Shown in pieces: positions 17,118-26,865 of a stretch of 64,000 bases of DNA. Position 1 is the first letter of the stretch. The number at the start of each line of letters is the position of its first letter. The translations under genes were made by a program, and so were the position numbers. Where the stretch lies: NCBI RefSeq assembly GCF_002305895.1, contig NZ_CP022203.1, positions 124,001 to 188,000 of the forward strand, written 5' to 3'. Under the pieces are notes generated by a model. The model was not told the DNA's origin. It searched no databases and saw only the letters and a program-made list of their open reading frames with translations. Source of the stretch: Corallococcus macrosporus DSM 14697. Its GTDB lineage: Bacteria > Myxococcota > Myxococcia > Myxococcales > Myxococcaceae.

Positions 17118-17288
17118 TTACGGGCACGGGGTGCCGCAAATCAGCTTCCCGGTGATGGGGTCCTTCCAGCAGGGCGGCTGGCAGTCATCGGCGACGGCCG
17201 TGGCGGGCGTCATCGTGATTCCCAGGCCCAGCACGGCGGCGGCGGCGGTGAGGACGACGGCGAAGCGGAGGTGCTTGCGAGCGGTCAT
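17118..17288 (-). CDS. Small secreted four-cysteine peptide
   Basis: 56 residues from an ATG at 17288 with GGAGAG upstream. A clear signal peptide (RFAVVLTAAAAVLGLGI, ending ATAVA) leaves a short mature peptide of about 23 residues with four cysteines: CQPPC and CGTPC flank WKDPITGKLI. No family is recognised. It stands alone, between a strong terminator and an intergenic region, so it has its own promoter. Confidence 0.65.
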   Translation of the reverse strand: MTARKHLRFAVVLTAAAAVLGLGITMTPATAVADDCQPPCWKDPITGKLICGTPCP

Positions 17289-17442
17289 TGCGGTCTCTCC
17301 AGGTGCGGTGTCCGTACAGCGCGGCGGAGTGTGGAGCCCCGGTCTGACATGCACAATGCGCCGCGTGTCACACGCACTGCGTCTGAGACTGTGAGGACTG
17401 GAGCGGTGCACCACGCGTCTGTGTAAAACAGACGCAGCGGAA

Positions 17443-18171
17443 CTATTGCGTGTGTCCGTCTGGGCGAGGTCCGCCGCCCGCCCATTGATAGCCCAACGTC
17501 GCGCCCACGCCGATGAATCCCAGGGCGATGAGCTGACGGCCGCTCTTCAAGCGGGCGCTGGGCCTGGACAGCTTCACCAGGGCCTCGTGGACGATGACGC
17601 CCAGCAGCGTGCCCACCGCCGCGCCGCCGAGCGCGCCGAGGTATCCGCGCCCCGGGTGGTGACTCTTCCCGAAGGCGAGCTCGCCCAGGCCCCACGTCCC
17701 CAGCGCGGCCAGCGGCGGTGTCAGCACGAAGCCGCCGCCGAAGGCCACGGTCTCCAGCTCCATCCACCGCTCCGGGCTGGGCGCGGCGGGGCGGAAGAAG
17801 AGGAGCCGCGAGGGCATGGCGCTCAGGAGCATTCCCGCCGCCGTCTGGGAGGCGGTGGCGCCCACGCGGGTGTCGCCGCCCACGCGGCTGGCGCCCCAGA
17901 CGCCGGCCACGGGCAGCAGGGCGAAGGCGCCGTGCGCCACGGCGGCTCCCGTGGGGAGGGGCACGTCCTCCGGTTCGATGTACGTGGGCACGGCCGCTCT
18001 TTCCGGGGCCGTGCCCGTGGGCGTGTCGAAGTACCTGGAGCGCGGCTCGGAAGGTGGCGCGTCGCGCAGCGGGGCGTCCGCGGCGACCGCGTGACTCACG
18101 GTGGGCAGCAGGCAGCCCAGCAGCAGCGTGCACGCGAGAGGGGAGCGGCGGTGGGAAGGCTCGTTGGGCAT
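17443..18171 (-). CDS. Exported membrane-associated protein of unknown function
   Basis: 242 residues from the ATG at 18171. A signal sequence (LACTLLLGCLLPTVSHAVAA) is followed by a Pro-rich segment and several Gly/Ala-rich hydrophobic helices (GAAVAHGAFALLPVAGVWG; GALGGAAVGTLLGVIVHEALV; LIALGFIGVGATLGYQWAGGG). It resembles small myxobacterial envelope proteins but no named domain is recognised. It is a single gene, divergent from the PLD-like lipoprotein. Confidence 0.6.
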   Translation of the reverse strand: MPNEPSHRRSPLACTLLLGCLLPTVSHAVAADAPLRDAPPSEPRSRYFDTPTGTAPERAAVPTYIEPEDVPLPTGAAVAHGAFALLPVAGVWGASRVGGDTRVGATASQTAAGMLLSAMPSRLLFFRPAAPSPERWMELETVAFGGGFVLTPPLAALGTWGLGELAFGKSHHPGRGYLGALGGAAVGTLLGVIVHEALVKLSRPSARLKSGRQLIALGFIGVGATLGYQWAGGGPRPDGHTQ

Positions 18172-18318
18172 GGGCGACACGCGGTGTGGCTCGAAGGTGC
18201 GCACGCGGGGCGGGGGCTTCCACCCTCACGGTGGAGATGTGCCGTCCGCGCGTCCCAGGGTGTCTTCCGTGAGACATCGGGAGGTGCGCCGTGGGCCATG
18301 GGCGCTTAGCTTCCGGCG

Positions 18319-19566
18319 GTGAAGCTCGCCTGGCTCGTGCCCCTGGTGTTGATTGCCGCCGGGTGCCCCGCTCCCAATCATCGGCATGACCTGCGCCTGC
18401 GCTCCCTGCCCGGAAGCAGCCCGGAGGCGCGCTCGCTCGCGTTCTTCCAGTCACTGGGCGTGGCGCTGGTGCCGGGCCACCGCGTGGAGTTGGTGGAGAA
18501 CGGCTACATCTTCGACGCCATCGAGGAGGAGATTCTCGCCGCGCGCACCAGCATCCACATCACCAGCTACATCTGGCGGCCCGGCGAGCCGTCGGACCGG
18601 CTGGTGCGGGCGCTGGCGGCGCGGCGTCCCGGCGTGGCGTGCCGCGTGCTCGTGGACCCGCTGGGCAGCGTCAACTTCGAGGCCGTGCGGCCCGCGCTGG
18701 CGGCCAGCGGCTGTGACGCGCGCTACTTCCGGCCCATCCAAGGCGACTTCGCGGCGCTGGACGCGGTCCGCCTCCGGGCGCGGAGCCACCGGAAGCTGGT
18801 GGTGCGGGATGGCGAGGTGGGCATCACCGGCGGCTGGGGCATCTGGAAGAGCTGGATGGGCAACGCCCAGAGCGCGGAGTTCTGGCGCGACATGAACATC
18901 CGCGTGGAGGGCCCGGCCGTGCGGGAGATGCAGGTCGCCTTCGCGCAGAACTGGCAGGAGGCGGGTGGAGACTTCCTGCCGGCCACGGACTTCCCGGAGC
19001 CGCGCTACGCGGGGGACGCGCGCGCGGGCTTCGTGGCCAGCACGGACAACCGCTTCCTGTCGGACGCGCGGCGGATGACGCTGCTCACCATCGCGGCGGC
19101 GCGGGAGCGGCTCTGGATTGCGAACTCGTACTTCATCCCCTCCGACGCCATCAGCGACATGTTGCTGGAGAAGGTGAAGCAGGGCGTGGACGTGCGGGTG
19201 ATTGTGCCCGGGCGGCACCATGACGTCGCGCCGGTGCACGCGGCGCAGCGGGCGTCCTACGCGCGCCTGCTGGAGGGCGGCGTGCGCATCTGGGAGTACG
19301 AGCTGTCCATGATGCACTCCAAGACGATGCTCGTGGATGACTCCCTGTCCGTCGTGGGCTCCACCAACCTGGACCCGCTGGCGTTGACGACGCTGGAGGA
19401 GTGCTCGGTGGTGGTGGAGGACCCGGCGCTGGCGGCGCAGCTCGCCGCGTCTTTTGAGAAGGATTTGAGCCACTCCCGGGAAATCCACTGGAGCGGGTGG
19501 AAGCGGCGCGGGCTCTTGCAGAAGCTGGGTGAGCGGTTGCCGTGGTTCATCGGCAACTATCTCTGA
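18319..19566 (+). CDS. Phospholipase D-fold lipoprotein (cardiolipin synthase-like)
   Basis: 415 residues from a GTG at 18319. It has a lipoprotein signal (LIAAGC), then two PLD domains. The first HKD motif is SHRKLVVRDGEVGITGG (about 155-171) and the second MHSKTMLVDDSLSVVGSTN (about 332-350). Both catalytic His-Lys pairs are present. Family members transfer or hydrolyse phosphatidyl groups, as in ClsB/C. A lipid-anchored form is unusual for a cardiolipin synthase and places the enzyme in the periplasm or outer membrane. It has no operon partners. Confidence 0.85.
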   Translation: MKLAWLVPLVLIAAGCPAPNHRHDLRLRSLPGSSPEARSLAFFQSLGVALVPGHRVELVENGYIFDAIEEEILAARTSIHITSYIWRPGEPSDRLVRALAARRPGVACRVLVDPLGSVNFEAVRPALAASGCDARYFRPIQGDFAALDAVRLRARSHRKLVVRDGEVGITGGWGIWKSWMGNAQSAEFWRDMNIRVEGPAVREMQVAFAQNWQEAGGDFLPATDFPEPRYAGDARAGFVASTDNRFLSDARRMTLLTIAAARERLWIANSYFIPSDAISDMLLEKVKQGVDVRVIVPGRHHDVAPVHAAQRASYARLLEGGVRIWEYELSMMHSKTMLVDDSLSVVGSTNLDPLALTTLEECSVVVEDPALAAQLAASFEKDLSHSREIHWSGWKRRGLLQKLGERLPWFIGNYL

Positions 19567-19601
19567 CGTCGCTGTGCAGGGCAGGGTGGTAGAAACCGGG
19601 C

Positions 19602-20909
19602 ATGGCTCGTTCCCGCCCGGTATCGCCCCGTTGCCCTCGCTGCCATGCGCCCATCGTCCTCGAGGAAGGCCGGGTGCTCTACACCTGCGGCTACTGCAAT
19701 TCCTCCATCGACACGCAGGGCGCGAAGGCGCCGCGTCCCGAGTACCAGGAGCCGGTCCTGACGGGGACGGGACGGAACACGGCCGCCGTGGTGACGGGAG
19801 GCATCTTCGCGCTCTGTCTCACCAGCGCGGCCGTGGCCTTCCTGACCTTCCAGTCCGACGACGTGCCCACCCGCGGGCCCATCCCCAGGGCGCCGGTGCC
19901 GTCTCCCGTCGTCGCGGCGCCTCCCGTGGTGGAGAAGCAGAAGTTCCAATGGGACGCCCAGGGCGTCCCCCTCGCCGTGGACCTCAACGGCGATGGAACC
20001 GACGACCTCATCGGCCGCATCCGTCGCCTCGGCTCCGTTCCCGGGAAGTCGGAGACGCGCCACCAGGTCGCCGCGTTCGATGGGAAGTCGTTCGACCTGC
20101 TCTGGCAGGTGGACGTGGAGGGGACGGCCGCGGACCTGTCCGGCACGGTGCACGTCGTTCAGCAGGGCGGCCGCCTGGTGATGAGTGAGCCGGGCGCGGT
20201 GCACCTGCTCGAGCCCGGGACAGGCAAGGCGCTGGGGCGGGTGGCGCTCTCGGACAAGCCTGGCAGGCTCTGCGTCCCGAAGGACGACACCGAGTCCGTC
20301 TGGGTCGAGGTGGTGGATGGGCAGCACCTCCTGCTCAACACGAAGACGGCGACGGCCCGGCCCGCCATCGAGCCGCCGTCTTCCTGCGCGCAGGCCAAGT
20401 GGAACCACCACGCCTGCTTCCTGCCGGTGTTCAGGAAGAGCGACGTCCCGTGTGAGCGCCCGCGCAACCTCCCCGCCGTCCCTGGCTTCCGCGCGGAGCA
20501 CGTCTACAAGCTGGAGGACCTGGACGTCGCGCTGGGGGAGCGGAACCCCGGGAGCCGGGTGCCCATGGTGTCGGTGTTCCGGCGGGGCGAGAAGGCCGCG
20601 CTCTGGACGGAGAACGTCGCGGACATGGACCCCCGGAACGTGAAGGAGTCCACGGTGGACGTCCTCGACTTCACCGAGGACGCGCTCTTCATGGTCTACG
20701 CGTTGAAGGAGGGCGGGGAGCAGCTCGTCCGCAGGGACCTGCGGACGGGGCGCGTGGGGTGGGACGTCCCCATCCCCAACTCGAAGAGCGGCTCGGGCGT
20801 CTCCCGAATCCGGCAGTACGGTGGGCGCGTCTACGTTCCGCATTGGGTGTGGATGGATGTCTTCGACGCGAAGACGGGCAACCTGATTGCCACCCTGGGC
20901 GTGTGGTGA
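19602..20909 (+). CDS. Membrane-anchored beta-propeller protein with zinc ribbon
   Basis: 435 residues. The N-terminus has a CXXC...CXXC zinc ribbon (Cys11, 14, 29, 32), then one transmembrane helix (about 61-82). The outside part includes VDLNGDGTDDL, an FG-GAP/calcium-like loop, and repeated blades of PQQ-like type (LLWQVDVEG; GKALGRVAL; LRTGRVGWDVPIP; DAKTGNLIATLGVW). It looks like a sensor or binding scaffold; no enzyme residues are seen. It starts 35 bases after the PLD gene and may be co-transcribed with it. Confidence 0.65.
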   Translation: MARSRPVSPRCPRCHAPIVLEEGRVLYTCGYCNSSIDTQGAKAPRPEYQEPVLTGTGRNTAAVVTGGIFALCLTSAAVAFLTFQSDDVPTRGPIPRAPVPSPVVAAPPVVEKQKFQWDAQGVPLAVDLNGDGTDDLIGRIRRLGSVPGKSETRHQVAAFDGKSFDLLWQVDVEGTAADLSGTVHVVQQGGRLVMSEPGAVHLLEPGTGKALGRVALSDKPGRLCVPKDDTESVWVEVVDGQHLLLNTKTATARPAIEPPSSCAQAKWNHHACFLPVFRKSDVPCERPRNLPAVPGFRAEHVYKLEDLDVALGERNPGSRVPMVSVFRRGEKAALWTENVADMDPRNVKESTVDVLDFTEDALFMVYALKEGGEQLVRRDLRTGRVGWDVPIPNSKSGSGVSRIRQYGGRVYVPHWVWMDVFDAKTGNLIATLGVW

Positions 20910-21000
20910 CGCGGGCGCAGTGTCCGCCTGCACGCAGACATGAGCGGAGCTGGCTGGGGTGAAATCGCGTGGGCGCGCGGCCAGTCGTAGAGTCGCGGCC

Positions 21001-21531
21001 ATGGACACCCGGCATGTCGTGGAGCGGGCCCTCGTGCGCGAGGCGCGGCCCGAGGATGACGCGGTGGTGGGGGAGTTGTTGGTGGAGGCCTTCCTCACCC
21101 AGTACTCGAAGAAGCTCCCGGACGTCGTCTATGGCGACGAGCGCAAGCGCGAGCTGCGGGACGTGGCGTCCCGGCGCAAGGTGGCCACCGTGCTGGTGGC
21201 GGAGCTGGACGGGCAGGTGGTGGGCACCGTGGCCCTCTTCAAGCCCGGCGCGCCCGGCTCCGAGGCGTGGCTGCCCAACGCCGCGGACCTGCGCGGCCTG
21301 GCCACCGCGGTGAGCCACCACGGCCTGGGGCTGGCCCGGCCGCTCATGGACGCCGCCGAGTCCCTGGCCCGCCAGTGGGGCGTGGACGCCGTGTGCCTCC
21401 ACGTCCGCCGGGGCGCGGAGGGCGTGGGGCGCATGTACCTGCGGCGCGGCTACGAGCGCGTGCCCGAGGGCGACCTGGACCTGCCCACGGTGTTCCTCGA
21501 AGGCTACGTGCTGCGCTTCAAGAAGGACTGA
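21001..21531 (+). CDS. GNAT-family N-acetyltransferase
   Basis: 176 residues. The order VLVAELDGQVVGTVALF (strands 2-3), LRGLATAVSHHGLGLARPLMDAAESLARQWG (the acetyl-CoA loop and helix, in a divergent form) and VCLHVRRGAEGVGRMYLRRGYER (strand 5 and helix) is that of GNAT enzymes. The Q/R-x-x-G-x-G/A loop is replaced by HHGLGLA. The substrate is unknown. The gene converges with the sheath-like gene and ends 3 bases from it. Confidence 0.8.
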   Translation: MDTRHVVERALVREARPEDDAVVGELLVEAFLTQYSKKLPDVVYGDERKRELRDVASRRKVATVLVAELDGQVVGTVALFKPGAPGSEAWLPNAADLRGLATAVSHHGLGLARPLMDAAESLARQWGVDAVCLHVRRGAEGVGRMYLRRGYERVPEGDLDLPTVFLEGYVLRFKKD

Positions 21532-21534
21532 CGC

Positions 21535-23202
21535 TCAGCCGCGCAAGGGCAGGGTGAAGGCGAGCTGGAAGCGCGTGCCCGCGTGCTCCGGGCGGACGGT
21601 GGCGGTGACGTGCACGCCGCGGCCGTTGTCCGTGGCCACGAGCTGGCCGCGAAGCTGCCCGTTCTCCGTGGCGCCGCGGAAGAGGAACACCTCCGCGGCC
21701 TGCGAGAAGATGGCGTCCACGTCGTCGCCGCCGGTGCCCGCGGGCAACTGGTCTCTCACCCAGGTGGCGAAGCGCACGATGCGGCCGGTGAGGAGCTGCG
21801 CCGGCAGCGGCACCGCGTAGCCTCCGCCGAACACCATGGGCGCGGCGGACAGCAGCACCGCGTCCGCGTTGCGCCCGCTGCCCAGGCCGAGGATGCCGCG
21901 CTCCTCCAGCCGCGCCTGCGCGCGGATGGGGAGGAAGTGCTCGGTGGGGATGCCCAGCCCGGTGTCGCGGCCGGTGGGGAGCTCCCACATGGCCGGTGCC
22001 TTCAATCCGCCCGGCTGGCCCATGATGCGCGCGAAGGCGCTGGTGTCCCGGAAGCTGGCCGCCAGCATCGCCGCCACCGCGAGCGCGGGGCTGGTGAAGC
22101 TCACGCGCCGGGCCACGCCGCGCCCCTCGCTGGCCACCACCACGCGGTTGATGACCGCGCACAGCCAGCGCGCGGACTCGTCCTGGCGCAGCGCCGTCCA
22201 GGCCTCGGGGACGTGCTCGCGCTCCTCCTCCAGCGCCACGGCCAGCTCCGCCGGCGCCACGCCCAGGAGCGGCGCGGACACGGCGGCCACCACCGGGAGC
22301 TGCGCGCGCTCGCCCAGCGCCGCGAGCCTGCCCAGCAGGGCGACGTCCTCCGTGGCGTCCACGACGAAGACGGCGTCGGGGCGCTCGAAGGGCTCCGCGT
22401 CCAGCGCGCCCTGCACCGCGTCCAGCAGCCCGGCGCGCGCCACGTCCAGCACCTCCACGGAGATGCCGGAGGACGCGGGCACCTGGTCCAGCAGCCACTT
22501 GAGGCCCCGCCACGCGGACTCCAGGTGGGCCACGGGCTCGGCGCGGAGCAGGTCCTTCGCCGTGAGGAGCAGGGCTTCTTCCACCAGCGCGCGGGCCGTC
22601 TGCCGCTGGGCGGCCTCCGGCGTGACGGCGGGGGCGGGCGTGGCGGGCACGCGCGGGTTGATGGCGCGCAGGAACGCGTCCACCGCCCGGGACGCGGTGG
22701 CGGGCGTGCTCGCGTCGGCGCGGCTGAGGAGCGTCTCCACCAGGTCGTCCCCCGACTCGGAGGGCTCGGCCGGGGCGGCGGGGGCGGGCGGCGGCGTGGA
22801 GGCGGCGCGCAGGGCCTCCGCCACCGCGTCCGGCAGCCGGCCCGGGCCGGTGACGGTGGCCACGCGCGTGGCGGCCTCCTCGGGCGTCAGCGTGCCCAGC
22901 GCGTCGGTGGTGGCCAGGGCTTCGTGCAGGTGCTGCAAGGCGCGCAGCTCGGGGACGCGGGTGATGACGTCCGCGAGGCTGAAGGCGCGCAGCCGGTCGA
23001 AGGACAGCTCCACGGTGCGCGAGTCACCGGCCCCCAGCCGGTCCGCCACCGTGACGCGGAGGCCGGTGCCCGCGCGCGTGAGCTCGTCGCCGAACGTGTG
23101 CACCGTCAGGGGGAAGCGGCGGCCCGTGGGAGACGGGGAGAAGGCTCCTACCACCAGCCAGCGCACCCGCGCGCTGTCGGCACTGCTTCCGTTCTGGCTC
23201 AT
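21535..23202 (-). CDS. TssB-TssC-like fused contractile sheath protein
   Basis: 555 residues from the ATG at 23202. The first 120 residues resemble TssB (LVVGAFSP..., VELSFDRLRAFSLADVI, VPELRALQHLHEAL). After a Pro/Ala linker, residues from about 195 resemble TssC: LESAWRGLKWLLDQVP, then VFVVDATED, and further on DESARWLCAVINRVVVASEG and EERGILGLGSGRNADAVLLSAAP. In standard T6SS loci these are two genes (about 165 and 490 residues). A fused, shortened version without a surrounding T6SS cluster is unusual. It could be a sheath for an orphan contractile system or a repurposed structural protein. Confidence 0.6.
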   Translation of the reverse strand: MSQNGSSADSARVRWLVVGAFSPSPTGRRFPLTVHTFGDELTRAGTGLRVTVADRLGAGDSRTVELSFDRLRAFSLADVITRVPELRALQHLHEALATTDALGTLTPEEAATRVATVTGPGRLPDAVAEALRAASTPPPAPAAPAEPSESGDDLVETLLSRADASTPATASRAVDAFLRAINPRVPATPAPAVTPEAAQRQTARALVEEALLLTAKDLLRAEPVAHLESAWRGLKWLLDQVPASSGISVEVLDVARAGLLDAVQGALDAEPFERPDAVFVVDATEDVALLGRLAALGERAQLPVVAAVSAPLLGVAPAELAVALEEEREHVPEAWTALRQDESARWLCAVINRVVVASEGRGVARRVSFTSPALAVAAMLAASFRDTSAFARIMGQPGGLKAPAMWELPTGRDTGLGIPTEHFLPIRAQARLEERGILGLGSGRNADAVLLSAAPMVFGGGYAVPLPAQLLTGRIVRFATWVRDQLPAGTGGDDVDAIFSQAAEVFLFRGATENGQLRGQLVATDNGRGVHVTATVRPEHAGTRFQLAFTLPLRG

Positions 23203-23455
23203 GTCCCGCATCCCCTCCCATTCGAGAAGGCCGCTACGTTAGCGCGCTCGCATGTCGGTACGGTCCTCGGACGGGGGGGCTGGTGACTGAGAGCACCGGC
23301 CCGCTGACGGCAGTCACCAGGGGAGGCGGCTCAGGGGCTCCGGCGGTTCGAGTGAAATCAAGGGCTTGGGAGTCTTTGGGCGTTGGCACACCCGCTGCTA
23401 CTGGTGCGTGGGTCGCCTACAGAAGCCCTCCACCCCTTCCCGAAGGAACTTCCCC

Positions 23456-24571
23456 ATGCGCCTCTCTCCGCTCAGCGGCTCCGCTCCCTCCGCCATCCGC
23501 TCCCCGGCCCAGGAGGTCTCCGTCTCCGGGCCCTCCGCGTCGTTGCCGGGTGTCTCCGCCCAGAAGCCGCCGCTGGGGCGGGTCGGGATGCAGCAGGATG
23601 GCTTCGACGTGGGCGGCGGCAAGTCCCAGTCCCTGGGCAAGCTGCTGGAGGGGGCGCTGGAGTTGATCAACACGCTGGCCCAGCTCCAGCAGGGCCTTCA
23701 GCCCGGCGGCGCGCAGGGGGCGCAGGGCGCGGCCTCCGGTGCGCAGTGCGGCTCCGGCGCGCAGTGCGGCCAGGGCGCGTCCCCGTTCAAGGGCTTCTCC
23801 GACAGCTCCTTCTCTCCCGCGTCGGCCTGCGGCGGCGGCCGTCCTCCCGTGGAGCTGAACCCCGGTGCCCAGCAGCAGGGCCCGTCTCCGTTCATGAATG
23901 ACGCGGTGGAGGGCTTCGCGAAGGCGCCGCAGGCCGCGGGTTCGGCGGGCGCGCCGCCAGCGGGTGGCCCCGCGCCCGCACCGGCGGCGACCGGCGCCGC
24001 GCCTGCCGTGGGCGGCGCTGAGGGCGCGCCTGTGGGTGGTGCCGCCGGAGCGCCTGGTGGTGGCCCCGCGTCCACCCCGGGCGCGAGCGGCGGAAAGGGC
24101 CTGGGCGGGAACCTGCCTCCCGCGCTGGAGAAGCTGCGCCCGCTCATCGAGTCCGCGGCGGCCAAGGCGGGCGTGCCCGCGGAGATGATTGCCGCGCAGG
24201 TGTGGGCGGAGTCGCGCGGTGACGTGTCCGCCACGTCCACCAACGGCGGCAACGGCCTGACGGACACCGGCCTGATGCAGGTGAACCCGAACACCTTCAA
24301 GGAACTCCAGGCCAAGTACCCGGACCTGCAGGGCAAGGACCTGTCCGACCCGGCGACGAACATCCTCGCGGGCGCCTTCTACATGAAGGACATGAAGGAG
24401 CAGTTCGGCAGCATCGACCTGGCCCTGCGCGCGTACAACTCCGGCCCGAACGGCGTGGACAAGAGCAACCCGCACGCGATTCCCGCGGGCACGGGGGACG
24501 CCAACTACGTGAAGAAGGTGTCGCAGTTCATGGACACCCTGGCTTCCGGCCAGGGCACGCTGCCGGCGTAG
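23456..24571 (+). CDS. Lytic transglycosylase (SLT) domain protein without signal peptide
   Basis: 371 residues from the ATG at 23456 (AAGGA upstream). The first 230 residues are low complexity, rich in Gly/Ala/Pro/Gln with CGSGAQCGQG repeats. The C-terminal 140 residues are a goose-lysozyme/SLT domain: AAQVWAESRGD with catalytic Glu252, then GLMQVNP and ILAGAFYMKDM...DLALRAYNSGPN. It cleaves peptidoglycan. No Sec or Tat signal is seen, so it is probably delivered by a dedicated secretion system. It faces the C39-like gene and lies beside the sheath-like gene. Confidence 0.8.
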   Translation: MRLSPLSGSAPSAIRSPAQEVSVSGPSASLPGVSAQKPPLGRVGMQQDGFDVGGGKSQSLGKLLEGALELINTLAQLQQGLQPGGAQGAQGAASGAQCGSGAQCGQGASPFKGFSDSSFSPASACGGGRPPVELNPGAQQQGPSPFMNDAVEGFAKAPQAAGSAGAPPAGGPAPAPAATGAAPAVGGAEGAPVGGAAGAPGGGPASTPGASGGKGLGGNLPPALEKLRPLIESAAAKAGVPAEMIAAQVWAESRGDVSATSTNGGNGLTDTGLMQVNPNTFKELQAKYPDLQGKDLSDPATNILAGAFYMKDMKEQFGSIDLALRAYNSGPNGVDKSNPHAIPAGTGDANYVKKVSQFMDTLASGQGTLPA

Positions 24572-24604
24572 TCCACGCCGGCAGGGAGGACGGCGGCGGG
24601 AGGC

Positions 24605-25378
24605 TTATGAGGACTCGCGGCCGAAGCTGCCGCGGGCCCGTGAGCCACCGCCGTCGGTGTCGCCCAGCACGTCGGTGTGGAGGTTGGCCTTCTCCACCAG
24701 CGTGCCCTCGTCCATGGCGCTCTGCGGAGCACCCACGACGAGCATGCCGCCGCCCTGGTGCAGCTCCCACGCGGAGCCCACGGAGTCGGCGATCTGCTGA
24801 CCGGACACGGAGTACCGCGAGCCCGTGTTCGTGTCCTTCACCTGGTAGTTGCCCTTGTCGTCCATGCCGTCGACGACGACCCAGTGCGAGCCGCCGGCGA
24901 CCTTGGAGTCCACGCCGGTGGCGAGCCGGTTCGTGTCCACCTGGACCACGACCTGCTGACCGCGGGACAGCGCCTCGTTCACCGACGGCATGTCGAAGTT
25001 CGAGGTGCCCTTCTTCACCTCCAGGCCCTCGTGCGCCAGCATCTTCGCCAGCTCCTCCGGGGTGGTGCCGCCGCCGTCGGTGAAGCGCGACTCCAGCGCG
25101 TCCATCTTCTGCGCCGCCGCCGCCCCGTCCTTGCCGGCGGTGGGTGACAGCATGGTGGCCACCGCGGCGCCGCAGTTGGCGTCCTTGGTCTGCTTGACGA
25201 CGTCGGAGGCGCCCGCCGCCGGCTCGAAGCTGTCGGTGAAGTACCGGGCGACGATGTCGGGGACGGCGGGCTGCTGGGGCGCCTGGGCCTGGGCGGGGTC
25301 GGTCGCCGCGGGCTGCGCCGCCTGCTGGGGCCGGGTCTCCGCGAGCCTCGCGATGGACTGGAACAGATTCACTCGCAT
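24605..25378 (-). CDS. C39-like cysteine peptidase without signal peptide
   Basis: 257 residues from the ATG at 25378 (GGGAAGA upstream). DANCGAAVATM gives a catalytic Cys69; GGSHWVVVDG gives His165; VKDTNTG gives Asp182. The spacing fits peptidase C39_2/papain-like enzymes. The N-terminus (MRVNLFQSIARL) has no signal peptide and is followed by an Ala/Gln/Pro linker, like the neighbouring transglycosylase. It may be an exported effector or an intracellular enzyme. Confidence 0.7.
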   Translation of the reverse strand: MRVNLFQSIARLAETRPQQAAQPAATDPAQAQAPQQPAVPDIVARYFTDSFEPAAGASDVVKQTKDANCGAAVATMLSPTAGKDGAAAAQKMDALESRFTDGGGTTPEELAKMLAHEGLEVKKGTSNFDMPSVNEALSRGQQVVVQVDTNRLATGVDSKVAGGSHWVVVDGMDDKGNYQVKDTNTGSRYSVSGQQIADSVGSAWELHQGGGMLVVGAPQSAMDEGTLVEKANLHTDVLGDTDGGGSRARGSFGRESS

Positions 25379-25467
25379 GGGCGGTCTTCCCTGGGGGATG
25401 GGCGGAGCCTGCATGGCTCCAATCCGAGGTTATCTCCAAAGTCTGGAGAAAGTTGCTTCGGTGGCGC

Positions 25468-26808
<1,341 letters not shown>

Positions 26809-26865
26809 GGGAGCGGGACGCTAACACGGCCGAAGCGCCCCGCCACCCGTTGGGTCCGGGGGACT

